A stretch of 64,000 nucleotides of DNA. Source: Chloroflexota bacterium (GTDB lineage Bacteria > Chloroflexota > Anaerolineae > UBA4142 > SHND01). Location of the stretch: NCBI GenBank assembly GCA_004295045.1, contig SHND01000030.1, forward strand, positions 46,223-110,222, read 5' to 3'. The first letter of the stretch is position 1; each line of letters opens with the position of its first letter. Shown one piece after another: positions 1 through 8,792 of the stretch. Below the pieces are notes generated by a model, which ran no database searches, was not told the DNA's origin, and was given only the letters and a program-made list of their open reading frames with translations. The position numbers were made by a program, and so were the translations under genes.

Positions 1-160
1 GCTGGCACGCGTGCATTTCCGCGACAGACGCATTCATCAGCGAGTTGGCACCCAATAAAATTTTTGTATTTGCCACCAGTATAGTGGCAGAACTCGCGTT
101 TGTCTTTGCTAAAGTGCAAAGAGACACACTCAAATCAAAGCCAATTGAGTTGACAACCAA

Positions 161-1459
161 TCATTCTTTGATCTCGTGCAAACTCGACTCGAACTCGTGC
201 GGCTGCGGAGGAGGATTCGCTAAAATTAAACGCACGCCGCGTTCAAAGAAAAAGTAATCCCACGCCCAGCTGATTAACACGATCAGGCGATTGCGCATGC
301 TCATCAGATTGTAAATATGAATGGTAAGCCAAATCAACCAGGCAAAGAATCCTGTGAACGCATGTCCCCAAATATCCGCCACCGCAGCGTTGCGCCCGAT
401 AGTCGCCAATGTTCCGCGGTCATGATACACAAACGGCAGCTGTGACTGATTGCGAAGCTCTCGTGTGATATTTTGCGCGGCGGCTGTCCCCGCCTGCATT
501 GCGACCGGCGCCAACATCGGCAGGCGCTCTCCATTCTGTTCCAGCCGTGCCAAATCGCCAATTACGTAAATGTGCGGATAGTTCGGCACTTGAAGCGTTG
601 GCAGCACGGCAATCTGTCCATTTTTTGTTGTAGGCAGACCCCACTCCGAGTCTGCTGCACCTTGTACGCCCGCAGTCCAAATGACAGTTCCGCTCGGAAT
701 CGTCGTGCCGTCTTGCAACTGCACCGCGTCGCTCGAAATCTTGCTCACTGCCGCGCCCAAGTGCACTTGCACGCCCATCTTTTTGAGCCGCTTGAACGCA
801 TAATCACCAAGCTTTGTCGGCAGCGTATTGAGCAAGTGATCTATTGCTTCTAACAAAACGATGCGCACCTCGCGCAAATCAAGCGCGTAATAATCTTGGT
901 AGAGCGGACCGTGAATGAGCTCGGAGAGTGCGCCCGCGAATTCGACGCCCGTCGGACCTCCACCGACGATGACAAAGGTGAGAATTTGTTCGCGCTTGTG
1001 CGCGTCTGATTCATGCGCGGCGGATTCGAAACACGAAAGAATGTGATTGCGGAGCGCGTTCGCGTCCGCGATGGTTTTCAACGGATACGCGTGTTCTCCC
1101 GCTCCGATGATCCCAAAAAAATGTGCGATGCTGCCGACCGCGAGGACCAGAAAATCGTACGGGATTTCGCCCACTGTCGTTTGCACGATAGATGCCTCCG
1201 GCTTGATCGCTTCGACCTGTGCCATCAAAAAGTGTACATTCGGCATGTGCCGCAGCAGGCTTCGGATGGGGAACGCAATATCGGAGGCAGATAATTCAGA
1301 TGCGGCGACCTGATAGAGCAGTGGCAGAAAGGTGTGATAATTATTGCGGTCAATGAGGATTACGTCGGCGCCTGATCGCGCCAAGCCGCGCGCTGCCCAC
1401 AAGCCGCCAAAGCCCGCGCCGACAATCACGACGCGCGGGCGAGCTGTAACTTGTGTCAT
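161..1459 (-). CDS. ndh: Type II NADH dehydrogenase (NDH-2)
   Basis: Single-subunit flavoprotein that passes electrons from NADH to quinone at the inner membrane face without pumping protons. Visible: an N-terminal FAD dinucleotide fold (VVIVGAGFGGL), a second NAD-binding Rossmann motif near the middle (FVIVGGGPTGVEFAG), a later FAD motif (IYVIGDLARLEQ) and an aromatic, hydrophobic C-terminal stretch typical of the membrane-binding helices of this family. The frame can start at a TTG nine bases earlier, but a GAGG lies about 10 nt before the ATG at 1459 and only 2 nt before the TTG, so the ATG is preferred (432 aa). It is the last gene of a minus-strand run and is separated from the DUF488 gene by a short inverted-repeat element. 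It gives the cell a non-pumping alternative to the complex I encoded at the other end of the window. Confidence 0.93.
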   Translation of the reverse strand: MTQVTARPRVVIVGAGFGGLWAARGLARSGADVILIDRNNYHTFLPLLYQVAASELSASDIAFPIRSLLRHMPNVHFLMAQVEAIKPEASIVQTTVGEIPYDFLVLAVGSIAHFFGIIGAGEHAYPLKTIADANALRNHILSCFESAAHESDAHKREQILTFVIVGGGPTGVEFAGALSELIHGPLYQDYYALDLREVRIVLLEAIDHLLNTLPTKLGDYAFKRLKKMGVQVHLGAAVSKISSDAVQLQDGTTIPSGTVIWTAGVQGAADSEWGLPTTKNGQIAVLPTLQVPNYPHIYVIGDLARLEQNGERLPMLAPVAMQAGTAAAQNITRELRNQSQLPFVYHDRGTLATIGRNAAVADIWGHAFTGFFAWLIWLTIHIYNLMSMRNRLIVLISWAWDYFFFERGVRLILANPPPQPHEFESSLHEIKE

Positions 1460-1480
1460 TTTTTTCAAACCTCACATCAA

Positions 1481-1540
1481 AGTAGGGGCGAAGCATTCGC
1501 GGCGAGGTTTGCGTACGTGTCGTACCGTTTTACCCCTACT
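1481..1540. repeat. 60-bp element with 8-bp terminal inverted repeats
   Basis: The gap between ndh and the DUF488 gene holds AGTAGGGG at 1481-1488 and its exact reverse complement CCCCTACT at 1533-1540. The interior is GC-rich. The size and ends suit a small non-autonomous repeat element; copies elsewhere in the genome cannot be checked here. Confidence 0.55.
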
Positions 1541-1548
1541 CTAACAAA

Positions 1549-1902
1549 TTATTGTCCCAGTTTCTTGTCGAGATATGCTTTGAGCGCGATGGCGTTATTG
1601 TGTTCGGTATCACGCGCGCTGTAAAGCAAAGTCACGTTGCCGCGTCGCGCGGCTTGCAGAATCGGCGTCCATCCTTCCGCGTTTTTGTCCAGCTCGGCAA
1701 CGTACTTGCGCTTGAAAGCGCTCCACTTGCTTGGATCGTGCGCGAACCATTGGCGCAGTTCCGTGCTGGGCGCGACCTCTTTTAACCATGCTTTCGCATC
1801 GAGTTCCTCTTTTTTGATCCCACGGGGCCAAAGTCGCTCCACCAAAAATCGAGTGCCATCGCCGCGTGCCGGTGGCTCGTACACGCGTTTGATTTGAATC
1901 AT
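1549..1902 (-). CDS. DUF488 family protein
   Basis: Small cytosolic protein of about 117 aa matching the DUF488 family: the N-terminal RVYEPP, the central RLWPRGI and the C-terminal TLLYSARD are characteristic. The molecular function is not established. A GTG lies two codons earlier, but AAGGGGAG sits 5 nt before the ATG at 1902, and that ATG overlaps the TGA of the upstream cupin gene as ATGA (1899-1902). The two genes are therefore probably translationally coupled. It belongs to a minus-strand group with a cupin, a hemerythrin-like and an AhpD-like gene, which hints at a stress-related context; that is inference. Confidence 0.85.
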   Translation of the reverse strand: MIQIKRVYEPPARGDGTRFLVERLWPRGIKKEELDAKAWLKEVAPSTELRQWFAHDPSKWSAFKRKYVAELDKNAEGWTPILQAARRGNVTLLYSARDTEHNNAIALKAYLDKKLGQ

Positions 1903-2267
1903 TTCCACTCCCCTTTCGCGAGTCCTGCCATCACCTGCGTGTGATCAGCATCGCTTGGCGGTGGTGTGACAACGTGCATCAAGATGAGGCGCGTTTCGGC
2001 TTTGATTCCGCGCGTCTCGCCGGCGGGTATGAACGCCAGCGTGCCCGGTACGATTCGATGCTCGTGCCCATCGGCAACGAGTGTGCCCTCACCCTCCAAC
2101 ACAAGCAGCGTCAAATCAACGCCCGGCTGGTGTACCGGAATAAACTGCCCGGGCTCGAAACACGCCTCGATGACTTTGACGCGCTCGTTCAGCGCGATCA
2201 CTACCGGATTGAATTTTTCCGGGCGAAACGCCGCCGTTTGCTTGTACGACTCTACAAAGATTGCCAT
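1899..2267 (-). CDS. Cupin-domain protein
   Basis: A single small beta-barrel cupin of 122 aa. Visible: the first cupin motif region (PGQFIPVHQPGVDLTLLVLEG), the glycine-containing turn (GEGTLVADG) and the second motif (VPGTLAFIPAGETRGIKA). Metal-ligand histidines are sparse (H in PVHQPG, H in LMHVV), so metal binding is uncertain and no substrate can be named. The frame extends to an ATG at 2285, but GGAGGAG lies 9 nt before the ATG at 2267 and the upstream ATG overlaps that ribosome site, so 2267 is chosen. It overlaps the DUF488 gene by ATGA. Confidence 0.8.
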   Translation of the reverse strand: MAIFVESYKQTAAFRPEKFNPVVIALNERVKVIEACFEPGQFIPVHQPGVDLTLLVLEGEGTLVADGHEHRIVPGTLAFIPAGETRGIKAETRLILMHVVTPPPSDADHTQVMAGLAKGEWK

Positions 2268-2328
2268 TATGTTTTGCTCCTCCATTCGAATGACTGTGAA
2301 TCCGCGATTTCACTTGTGCGGCTCATGG

Positions 2329-2796
2329 CTATGTTGCTTGATGCGCGAGCTCTTCAAAAGATGGCTCTGGGCGCGCGAGTTCTTGCGCTGTAAGCAATTG
2401 CTCTGCCAGCGGAAACACCTCTTGTTCTTCGCGAACAAAATGCGCTTCGGTCATTTCCAGAATCGTCCACATTCTGCTGACAGGGTCTGACGCCGTTTCA
2501 ATTTCCTCAAAGAGGTCGCGCACTTCTTGATGCACCAGCTCCATCATGTCAACCAAATGGCGCGCGGCAGGTGACCGCGAAGAGAGCATGTTGAATAATT
2601 CTTGCTCTTCGCGCCGCGCATGGGTATCGAGCGCGACAGAGATGACGTGTGCGCGCTCTTGCATTGCCCTGATAGAAATGCCCGACATGATCCAGTCGCT
2701 CATCGCCTCCATCATTTCGCGCAACATGCGATGCTCGACGAGCAAAATCGAAACAATGGTCAGCTCAGTCCTGATTTCTTTGATTTGTTCCGACAT
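2329..2796 (-). CDS. Hemerythrin-like HHE domain protein
   Basis: A 155-aa all-helical protein of the hemerythrin HHE cation-binding family. Helix-borne ligand candidates appear in order: VEHRMLREMM near residue 22, DTHARREEQELF near 57, MELVHQEVRD near 88 and EAHFVREEQEVFPLAE near 118. This is the H...HxxxE...H...HxxxE spacing of a di-iron four-helix bundle. Such proteins bind oxygen or nitric oxide or act in iron or redox sensing. The ATG at 2796 is preferred over the TTG at 2802, because AGGG lies 9 nt upstream of the ATG. The start is only 6 nt after the stop of the AhpD-like gene, so the two are co-transcribed. Confidence 0.85.
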   Translation of the reverse strand: MSEQIKEIRTELTIVSILLVEHRMLREMMEAMSDWIMSGISIRAMQERAHVISVALDTHARREEQELFNMLSSRSPAARHLVDMMELVHQEVRDLFEEIETASDPVSRMWTILEMTEAHFVREEQEVFPLAEQLLTAQELARPEPSFEELAHQAT

Positions 2797-2802
2797 TTGC
2801 AA

Positions 2803-3270
2803 TTACCCTTTTTTCTGTCGCGCGGGTTGATACGTTCCGGGGACGGTGCGAAATGCAATGGCGAGGCGGTTCCAACCGTTGATCGCCACAATCGCAAGCG
2901 TCAGGTCAACCAACTCTTTTTCCGTAAAACATTTGCGCGCAAGTTCGTACGCGTCGTCCGGGATATGCGTCTCACTGACGAGCGTAACTGTCTCTGTCCA
3001 CTCGAGCGCCGCGCGTTCGCGTTCGGAAAAGAATGGCGTTTCGCGCCACGCGCTGAGCGCAAACAAACGCTGCGCGCTTTCGCCCAAAACTTGCGCGTCT
3101 TTGGTGTGCATGTCAAGACAATAGGCGCACCCGTTGAGCTGTGACGCGCGTGTCTTGACCAGCTCTAACAGACGCGGCTCCAAGCCGCTGTGACCGGTGT
3201 ACGCGCCAAGCTCGCTCATTGCCTTGACCACGCCCGGCGCAACTTGGGAATAATTCAATCTCGGTTCCAA
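2803..3270 (-). CDS. AhpD-like carboxymuconolactone decarboxylase family protein
   Basis: An AhpD-type alkylhydroperoxidase fold protein of 155 aa. The diagnostic CxxC-x3-H motif is visible in NGCAYCLDMHTKDA, preceded by LLELVKTRASQL, as in the family. AhpD-like proteins use the CxxC pair as a reducible disulfide in peroxide detoxification. The longest frame begins with TTG at 3285, but a perfect GGAGGTGA lies between that codon and a second TTG at 3270, so 3270 is the likely start (N-terminus MEPRLNYSQ). It heads the minus-strand stress-type cluster; an inverted-repeat element lies immediately upstream and may overlap its promoter region. Confidence 0.85.
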   Translation of the reverse strand: MEPRLNYSQVAPGVVKAMSELGAYTGHSGLEPRLLELVKTRASQLNGCAYCLDMHTKDAQVLGESAQRLFALSAWRETPFFSERERAALEWTETVTLVSETHIPDDAYELARKCFTEKELVDLTLAIVAINGWNRLAIAFRTVPGTYQPARQKKG

Positions 3271-3304
3271 CTCGTTCACCTCCAACTCTGTCTTATTTAT
3301 TCAC

Positions 3305-3420
3305 GTTACTCAGCAATTGTCATTTCGAGCCGTGCCCTCAATTCTTCGGGACATGCTTTGCGAGAAATCTCAATGGGGAAAACCGAGATTTCTCACTCTG
3401 CTCGAGATGACATGCGTAAC
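3305..3420. repeat. Nested inverted repeat (REP/MITE-like)
   Basis: TGTCATTTCGAG at 3318-3329 faces CTCGAGATGACA at 3401-3412 (11 of 12 complementary). Inside, GAGAAATCTC at 3362-3371 faces GAGATTTCTC at 3385-3394. Outside, GTTAC at 3305-3309 faces GTAAC at 3416-3420. The nested architecture and the TGTCATTTCGAG end word are those of dispersed bacterial REP/MITE elements. It separates the divergent AhpD-like gene and rarA. Confidence 0.7.
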
Positions 3421-3504
3421 ATGAGGTTCCAACACTCCCATTCTATGGTAAAGCGAACGTTTTGTCTTTGCGCGAACGCAAATTGCGAGCCAAATAATAT
3501 TTTT

Positions 3505-3532
3505 TTGCCCACCTTCTCCGCTGTGCTAGAAT
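3505..3532 (+). promoter_or_regulatory. Probable sigma-70 promoter of rarA
   Basis: TTGCCC at 3505-3510, a 16-bp spacer and TAGAAT at 3527-3532 with an extended -10 TGc before it. The rarA ATG begins 9 nt after the -10 box, so the transcript would have at most about 3 nt of leader. Confidence 0.5.
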
Positions 3533-3541
3533 GGTTGTCGC

Positions 3542-4936
3542 ATGAGCAACAAGGCATTGACCGGTCGTAAAGCCGCCGCCAAAGCAACTGCGCGCGATCT
3601 TTTCGAGTCCGCGCGCGAACAGGAACGCGAACGCACCCAGCCGCTCGCGGCGCGAATGCGTCCGCGCACGATGGACGAATTTGAAGGGCAAGAAGAAATT
3701 CTTGGGCAGGGCAAGCTGCTCCGTCGCGCCATCGAAAGCGATAAACTTTTTTCCTCGATCATCTTGTGGGGTCCTCCCGGCGCGGGCAAAACAACTCTCG
3801 CCACCATCATTGCAAACAAAACCGCGTCGCATTTCGAAACTCTCAGCGCGGTGCTCGCAGGCGTTGCCGATATTCGACGCGTGGTGGAAGAGGCGCGCGA
3901 ACGATTCAACTTGTACGGACAGCGCACCATTTTGCTTGTAGATGAAATTCATCGGTTTAACAAAACACAGCAAGACGCGCTTTTGCCGCATGTTGAAAAT
4001 GGTACGATCACGCTGATTGGGGCGACGACAGAGAATCCGTACTTTGAGGTCAACAGCGCATTGCTTTCGCGTTCGCGTATTTTTCAATTCAAACCATTGA
4101 CGACAGAGGCGACACTGCGCTTGCTGCATCGCGCCCTCGCCGATCCCGCGCGCGGTTATGGCGCGCGCCGCATCGAAATCACGGACGACGCGTTACAACA
4201 TCTCGCGGAGGTCGCGGGCGGCGACGCGCGCAGCGCGCTCAATGCGCTTGAACTGGCAGTCGAATCCACATTGCCCGACGCGGAGGGAGCCGCGCGAATT
4301 GATTTGCAAGTTGCGCAAGAGTCCATCCAAAAACGCGTCCTCCGCTATGATAAATCATCCGATGAACACTATGACACAATCAGCGCGTTCATCAAGAGTA
4401 TGCGCGGCAGCGATCCCGATGCTGCGCTCTACTATTTGGCAAAGATGCTCTATGCGGGCGAAGACCCCGAATTTATCGCGCGCCGCATGGTGATTTTTGC
4501 GTCGGAAGATATTGGGAACGCTGACCCGCAAGCATTGGTCGTCGCCGTCGCTGCCGCGCATGCCCTTCAATTTGTCGGCATTCCCGAAGCGCAATTAAAT
4601 CTCGCACAGTCCGCGCTTTATCTTGCCACCGCGCCGAAATCGAATTCGACGCTTGGCATCGGCGCGGCGCTTGCGGATATTGAACGCTTGGGCACTTTGG
4701 ATATTCCGAATCATCTCAAAGATGGCTCGCGCGATTCACGCGCGTTGGGACATGGCAAGGGCTATAAATATCCGCACGATTTTGAAAATCATTTTGTCGC
4801 TCAACAATATCTGCCGGATGACGTACGCGATAAAATTTATTACACGCCGGGAACCTTGGGTTACGAACAACAAATTTCGCAGCGCTTGCAAGAATGGCGC
4901 GCGAAAATGGAAAAGAACAAATTCACCGACAGATAG
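3542..4936 (+). CDS. rarA: Replication-associated recombination protein A (AAA+ ATPase)
   Basis: RarA/MgsA-type clamp-loader-like AAA+ ATPase that acts at stalled replication forks. Visible: the opening [20 protein letters not shown], Walker [13 protein letters not shown] near residues 78-90, Walker [12 protein letters not shown], sensor 1 [12 protein letters not shown] and the sensor 2/C-terminal MgsA domain with [12 protein letters not shown]. At 464 aa the length is normal for the family. No Shine-Dalgarno precedes the ATG; the -10-like TAGAAT ends only 9 nt upstream, so a leaderless transcript is possible. The first 25 residues are basic and poorly conserved. It stands alone as a transcription unit after a repeat element. 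Confidence 0.93.
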   Translation: MSNKALTGRKAAAKATARDLFESAREQERERTQPLAARMRPRTMDEFEGQEEILGQGKLLRRAIESDKLFSSIILWGPPGAGKTTLATIIANKTASHFETLSAVLAGVADIRRVVEEARERFNLYGQRTILLVDEIHRFNKTQQDALLPHVENGTITLIGATTENPYFEVNSALLSRSRIFQFKPLTTEATLRLLHRALADPARGYGARRIEITDDALQHLAEVAGGDARSALNALELAVESTLPDAEGAARIDLQVAQESIQKRVLRYDKSSDEHYDTISAFIKSMRGSDPDAALYYLAKMLYAGEDPEFIARRMVIFASEDIGNADPQALVVAVAAAHALQFVGIPEAQLNLAQSALYLATAPKSNSTLGIGAALADIERLGTLDIPNHLKDGSRDSRALGHGKGYKYPHDFENHFVAQQYLPDDVRDKIYYTPGTLGYEQQISQRLQEWRAKMEKNKFTDR

Positions 4937-5138
4937 TTCAAATTTTGTTTTCGATTATTCAACACCTTTTTTCAACGCATTGCGCTCCGCACTCATTACT
5001 AGACACCTCATGGCACATTGCCACTCGCTCGAAACCCTGCGAACAATTCGTTTCAAAAAAACGTCTACATCGAGATATTGTTGCAAGCTCCCGGGCTGTT
5101 CGAGTCCATTTGCGCATGCGGCATTGTGAAGGAGTCTT

Positions 5139-5837
5139 ATGTTAAAACGAGAACCGCGCCTTCTTGTGATGCATCGTTTTTTGCAGAATCAGATGTTTTA
5201 TCCGGTCGTTCTTTCGAGTTTGTTGTGCATTGCATTTTTTGCGATGCGCGCGTTATGGAGCGATTCGTTTCTGCACAAATCGTTGATGTGGAATTTGTTT
5301 CTCGCGTGGATCCCATATTTTTGTGCGCTGGGAATGGCGTGGCTGCACGCGCGCCGCGCGGCTGCGTGGCAATACATTCTGCCTTCGCTCGTATGGCTTT
5401 TATTTTTTCCCAACGCCGCGTATCTCGTCACCGATTTATACAAACTGCGAAACATGCCGCCCGTGCCGATCTGGTATGATGTTGGATTCTTCGCGATGAT
5501 GGCGTGGACCGGGTTGCTGCTCGCGGTGGCGTCCTTGCAAATCGTCCAGCGGATGGTCAAACAATCCGCTAGCGCGTTATGGAGCTGGCTCGTCGTGTTT
5601 GTTGTGATCGGTTTGAACGGCGTCGGAATTTATCTGGGTCGCTTTTTGCGTTGGAATAGTTGGGACGTAATGACCGATCCGATCGCCGTGCTGCAAGATG
5701 CGATTGCGCCGTTTTTGAATCCGATTGCGTATCGGCAGTCGGTCGCGATCATGATTGTATTTAGCGCGCTGTTGTTCGTCGTATATGTGAGTGTCGTGAC
5801 GTTGCAGCGCGGAACGCGAGATCATGATGGTACTTGA
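5139..5837 (+). CDS. DUF1361 integral membrane protein
   Basis: Polytopic membrane protein of 232 aa with about six hydrophobic segments. It matches DUF1361 in LAWIPYFCALGMAW, LLFFPNAAYLVTDLYKL and GIYLGRFLRWNSWDV. Function is unknown; the family is widespread in bacteria. AAGGAG lies 4 nt before the ATG at 5139, which supports the start. A 202-bp gap after rarA holds no gene that I can support. The C39-like peptidase gene follows 76 nt downstream on the same strand and may be co-transcribed. Confidence 0.85.
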   Translation: MLKREPRLLVMHRFLQNQMFYPVVLSSLLCIAFFAMRALWSDSFLHKSLMWNLFLAWIPYFCALGMAWLHARRAAAWQYILPSLVWLLFFPNAAYLVTDLYKLRNMPPVPIWYDVGFFAMMAWTGLLLAVASLQIVQRMVKQSASALWSWLVVFVVIGLNGVGIYLGRFLRWNSWDVMTDPIAVLQDAIAPFLNPIAYRQSVAIMIVFSALLFVVYVSVVTLQRGTRDHDGT

Positions 5838-5913
5838 GGAGATGAATTGGCAAGCCGAGGTGCAAGTCCCATAACGCTCTCGACTTGTCCTGTGGGAACG
5901 GAATGTTTTTGAT

Positions 5914-7266
5914 ATGAATCGTGATTTGTACGTGCGTCGGCGTTCGCGGCGGACGGATGCGCGCCCCGCGTTCATGTGGTTGACGCTGACGCTGTTATTG
6001 TTCGCGTGCGGCGGCGTTAGCTTTTTGCTGCTGCAAAACTTGAGGGGCGAATGGCTCGAACTGAAACTGGATTCCGCGCGGTATCGCGTAATGGAGCTGT
6101 TGCCCGAACCCGAACGCCCCGATTTTGTGCCAACGCCGATTCTCGTCGCGCAAAGCGCGGGCATCCCGACAATTGTTTGGGATCAAAACAGCGCGTTATC
6201 GGAACCTTCAACCGAGCCAATGCCGACGAACACACCGATGGCAGAGGGCAAAAACGTCGCTGTCGAGATTGAAACTAAAATTCCGCCATTCATCCCATCT
6301 CCTGTGGCAAGCGAAAATTCTGGGTTCAATGCGATTCGTCCTTTTGTGGAACTTGGTGGTGTGACGCACGAGGCGCAGCGTTTCAATAATTGTGGTCCCA
6401 CAACATTGCGAATGTATCTTTCGTATTTTGGATATACACGCGACACCCAAGTGCAAATTGCGAATGTGTTGAAACCGAACAAAGATGATCGCAACGTCAG
6501 TCCTGACGAACTGATTGGATATGCGCAGGCAAAAGGGTTCCACGCCATCACGCGCGTGAATGGTGATACGGAGCGCCTCAAACAATTTTTGTCGAATGAT
6601 TTACCGGTGATGATCGAAGAAGGATACGACCCGCCGCGCGCGAAACAGGGATGGATGGGGCATTATCTGCTGCTCACAGGTTACGATTCACACGGAATCA
6701 TTGCGCAGGATTCGTACAACGGTCCGAATCAACGCGTCGCATGGCAAGAGGTGGATGCGAATTGGCGCAATTTTAACCGCACTTATCTCGTGTTGTACAC
6801 GCCCGCGCAAGAACCGCTGGTGCGCGCCATCATCGGCGAGGATATGGACGACGCGACGATGTATGCCAAAGCCGCGCAGCGCGCGCAAGAAGAATGGAAT
6901 GCAAATCCGAACGATGCTTTTGCGGCGTTCAATCTCGGCTCGTCGCTCGTTGGGCTGGGCGAATACGAGGCGGCGGCAATCGCGTTCGACCAAGCGCGCC
7001 TTTTGAAATTGCCATGGCGTATGCTGTGGTATCAATTCGGACCGTACGAAGCGTATTATCGCGTTGGGCGCTATGAAGAAGTGATTGCGCTTGCCGACGC
7101 GACCTTGAAACCAACGAGCGATTTGGAAGAATCGTATTATTACAAAGGGCTCGCCTTGGAGAAATTGGGACGCAGTGATGAAGCCCGTGCTGCGTTGGAA
7201 ATGGCGCTGAGATATAACTCGAATTATCTTGCCGCGCGCCAAGCCCTGAAAAATTTAGGCGTGTAA
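5914..7266 (+). CDS. Membrane-anchored C39-like cysteine peptidase with TPR repeats
   Basis: A 450-aa protein with one N-terminal transmembrane helix (about residues 24-45, preceded by Arg-rich residues), a Thr/Pro-containing linker, a papain-like C39_2 domain at about 145-300 and C-terminal TPRs at about 315-450. The presumed catalytic Cys is in FNNCGPTTLRM and the His in WMGHYLLLTGYD, followed by IIAQDSYNG. TPR signatures include NDAFAAFNLGSSLVGLGEY and YYYKGLALEKLGRSDEA. The peptidase part probably faces outside the membrane. The substrate is unknown. A strong intrinsic terminator begins just after the stop. The start has only a weak ribosome site. Confidence 0.82.
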   Translation: MNRDLYVRRRSRRTDARPAFMWLTLTLLLFACGGVSFLLLQNLRGEWLELKLDSARYRVMELLPEPERPDFVPTPILVAQSAGIPTIVWDQNSALSEPSTEPMPTNTPMAEGKNVAVEIETKIPPFIPSPVASENSGFNAIRPFVELGGVTHEAQRFNNCGPTTLRMYLSYFGYTRDTQVQIANVLKPNKDDRNVSPDELIGYAQAKGFHAITRVNGDTERLKQFLSNDLPVMIEEGYDPPRAKQGWMGHYLLLTGYDSHGIIAQDSYNGPNQRVAWQEVDANWRNFNRTYLVLYTPAQEPLVRAIIGEDMDDATMYAKAAQRAQEEWNANPNDAFAAFNLGSSLVGLGEYEAAAIAFDQARLLKLPWRMLWYQFGPYEAYYRVGRYEEVIALADATLKPTSDLEESYYYKGLALEKLGRSDEARAALEMALRYNSNYLAARQALKNLGV

Positions 7267-7272
7267 AAAAAT

Positions 7273-7304
7273 AAATGTGCGTTAAAGACAACGCACATTT
7301 TTTT
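7273..7304 (+). terminator. Intrinsic terminator after the C39-like gene, abutting murJ
   Basis: AAATGTGCGTT (7273-7283) and AACGCACATTT (7290-7300) form a perfect 11-bp stem with a 6-nt loop, followed by an uninterrupted T run to 7304. The ATG of murJ starts at 7305, with no base between. Confidence 0.85.
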
Positions 7305-8720
7305 ATGCCAGACGCGATGGAAACAACCGTTTCGGAAAATCAAACTCGAGCCCCGCTGTGGCGGCGCATCATTTCGTCGTCGCTTTTGTCCGAGCGCGCC
7401 ATCACACTCTCGACCATTGTCGTCGCAACCGGATTCTTTGCCAGCAAAATTTTGGGACTCGTACGCGTGCGCTTGACCGCGCAAGCATTTGGCACCTCAG
7501 CCCCATACGACGCGTTTCGCGTTGCCAATACGTTTTCGGATATGTTGGATTCGGTGATTGCGGGCGCAACCATTGCGGCGGTTTTTATTCCCGTTTTTAG
7601 CTCGTATCTGGTCAAGGACGAACACGAACGGCGCGAAGGTTGGAAATTCGCAAGCGCGGTATTAAATGATATGTTCTTGCTCGTCACGGCTGCCGCTTGC
7701 GTGGGAATGATTTTCGCCCCGCAGTTGATTAACTATTTCATTGCGCCCGGTTTTGGTCCCGCGCAAAGCGCGCTCGCCGCGAGCTTGATGCGAATCGTTT
7801 TGATCGCCGCAATCGTGTTCGGCGTGAGCGGAACGATTACGGGCATCCTGCACGCACAAAATCGTTTTGTCCTCGCCGCGATGGCGAGTCCCTTGAATAA
7901 TATTGGTGTCATCCTGGCAGTCATTTTTCTCGTGCCAACAATGGGGATTTTTGGTCTGGCGTGGGGTGTGGTATTTGGTTCGCTGCTTCATCTCGGCATT
8001 CAGATTCCGGGACTTGTGCGCGCGGGGATGATTTGGTTTGCCACGCTCGGTTTGGGACGGGGTGAACTGCATCAGAGTATGCGCGAACTGCTGCGTCTAC
8101 TCGGTCCGCGCATCGTGACGACAAATCTGGGCAGTTTGACGCGGCTGTTGATGAATAATTTCGCGTCCTTTTTGATGGTGGGCAGCATCGCCGCGTTAGA
8201 TTACGCCTATTTGCTCTGGCAGTTTCCGGAAACGTTGATTGGGACGGCGATCGCGGTTGCCGTGTTCCCGCGTCTCGCGCAGCGCGTGGCGGCGAATGAT
8301 CGGCGCGGTTTTCAACGCCTTTATCGCCTCGCGCTGGTGACGATTCTCGCGCTGGCGATTCCCTCCGCGTTGGTGGCGATAATATTTGCCCAACCGATTG
8401 TGTCGCTCATTCTGAAAAGCGGCGCGTTCGACGCGGAATCTACGACGCTCGTCGCGGGCGTACTGCAATTTTACGCCTTGGCAATCGTCGGCGAAGCGGT
8501 GCTTGAACTCGTCGCGCGCGTCTTTTACGCGAATCGCGACAGCAAGACGCCAATGTTTGTTGCGATTGGCGCGATGGTTTTGCGAATCGCACTCATGCTG
8601 GGATGGCGCGAGACATTGGGCGCGGGAGGATTGGCGCTCGCGTACGCGGTCACGGTGTGCGTCGAAGCGAGCGTGTTGTGGTTTCTTTCGCAGCGAAGAT
8701 TCATGCGCGAGAATTTGTGA
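7305..8720 (+). CDS. murJ: Lipid II flippase MurJ
   Basis: MurJ/MviN protein of the MOP flippase superfamily, which moves lipid-linked peptidoglycan precursor across the cytoplasmic membrane. About 14 hydrophobic segments are visible. The family signature near the N-terminus is clear: RVRLTAQAFGTSAPYDAF, then ANTFSDMLDSVIAGATIAAVFIPVF in two parts. Length 471 aa from the ATG at 7305; a second in-frame ATG is at 7317. A frame extension to 7275 would start inside the terminator hairpin and is rejected. No Shine-Dalgarno is visible: the U-rich terminator tail directly precedes the start, so expression requires read-through or a promoter inside the hairpin region. glpX follows 72 nt downstream. 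Confidence 0.92.
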   Translation: MPDAMETTVSENQTRAPLWRRIISSSLLSERAITLSTIVVATGFFASKILGLVRVRLTAQAFGTSAPYDAFRVANTFSDMLDSVIAGATIAAVFIPVFSSYLVKDEHERREGWKFASAVLNDMFLLVTAAACVGMIFAPQLINYFIAPGFGPAQSALAASLMRIVLIAAIVFGVSGTITGILHAQNRFVLAAMASPLNNIGVILAVIFLVPTMGIFGLAWGVVFGSLLHLGIQIPGLVRAGMIWFATLGLGRGELHQSMRELLRLLGPRIVTTNLGSLTRLLMNNFASFLMVGSIAALDYAYLLWQFPETLIGTAIAVAVFPRLAQRVAANDRRGFQRLYRLALVTILALAIPSALVAIIFAQPIVSLILKSGAFDAESTTLVAGVLQFYALAIVGEAVLELVARVFYANRDSKTPMFVAIGAMVLRIALMLGWRETLGAGGLALAYAVTVCVEASVLWFLSQRRFMRENL

Positions 8721-8792
8721 TTGAAGATTTTTGATTTATGGTTTATCATACGACTGCAAAAAATTCCAAACAAAAATTCAACGGAGACAACG

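Noticed and set aside
71..89. TGCCAC/GTGGCA hairpin after ndh as a terminator
   Set aside because: Short stem and no continuous T run on either strand.
45..257. A 70-codon plus-strand frame at the left edge
   Set aside because: It overlaps the end of ndh on the other strand, has no ribosome site and no protein-like motif.
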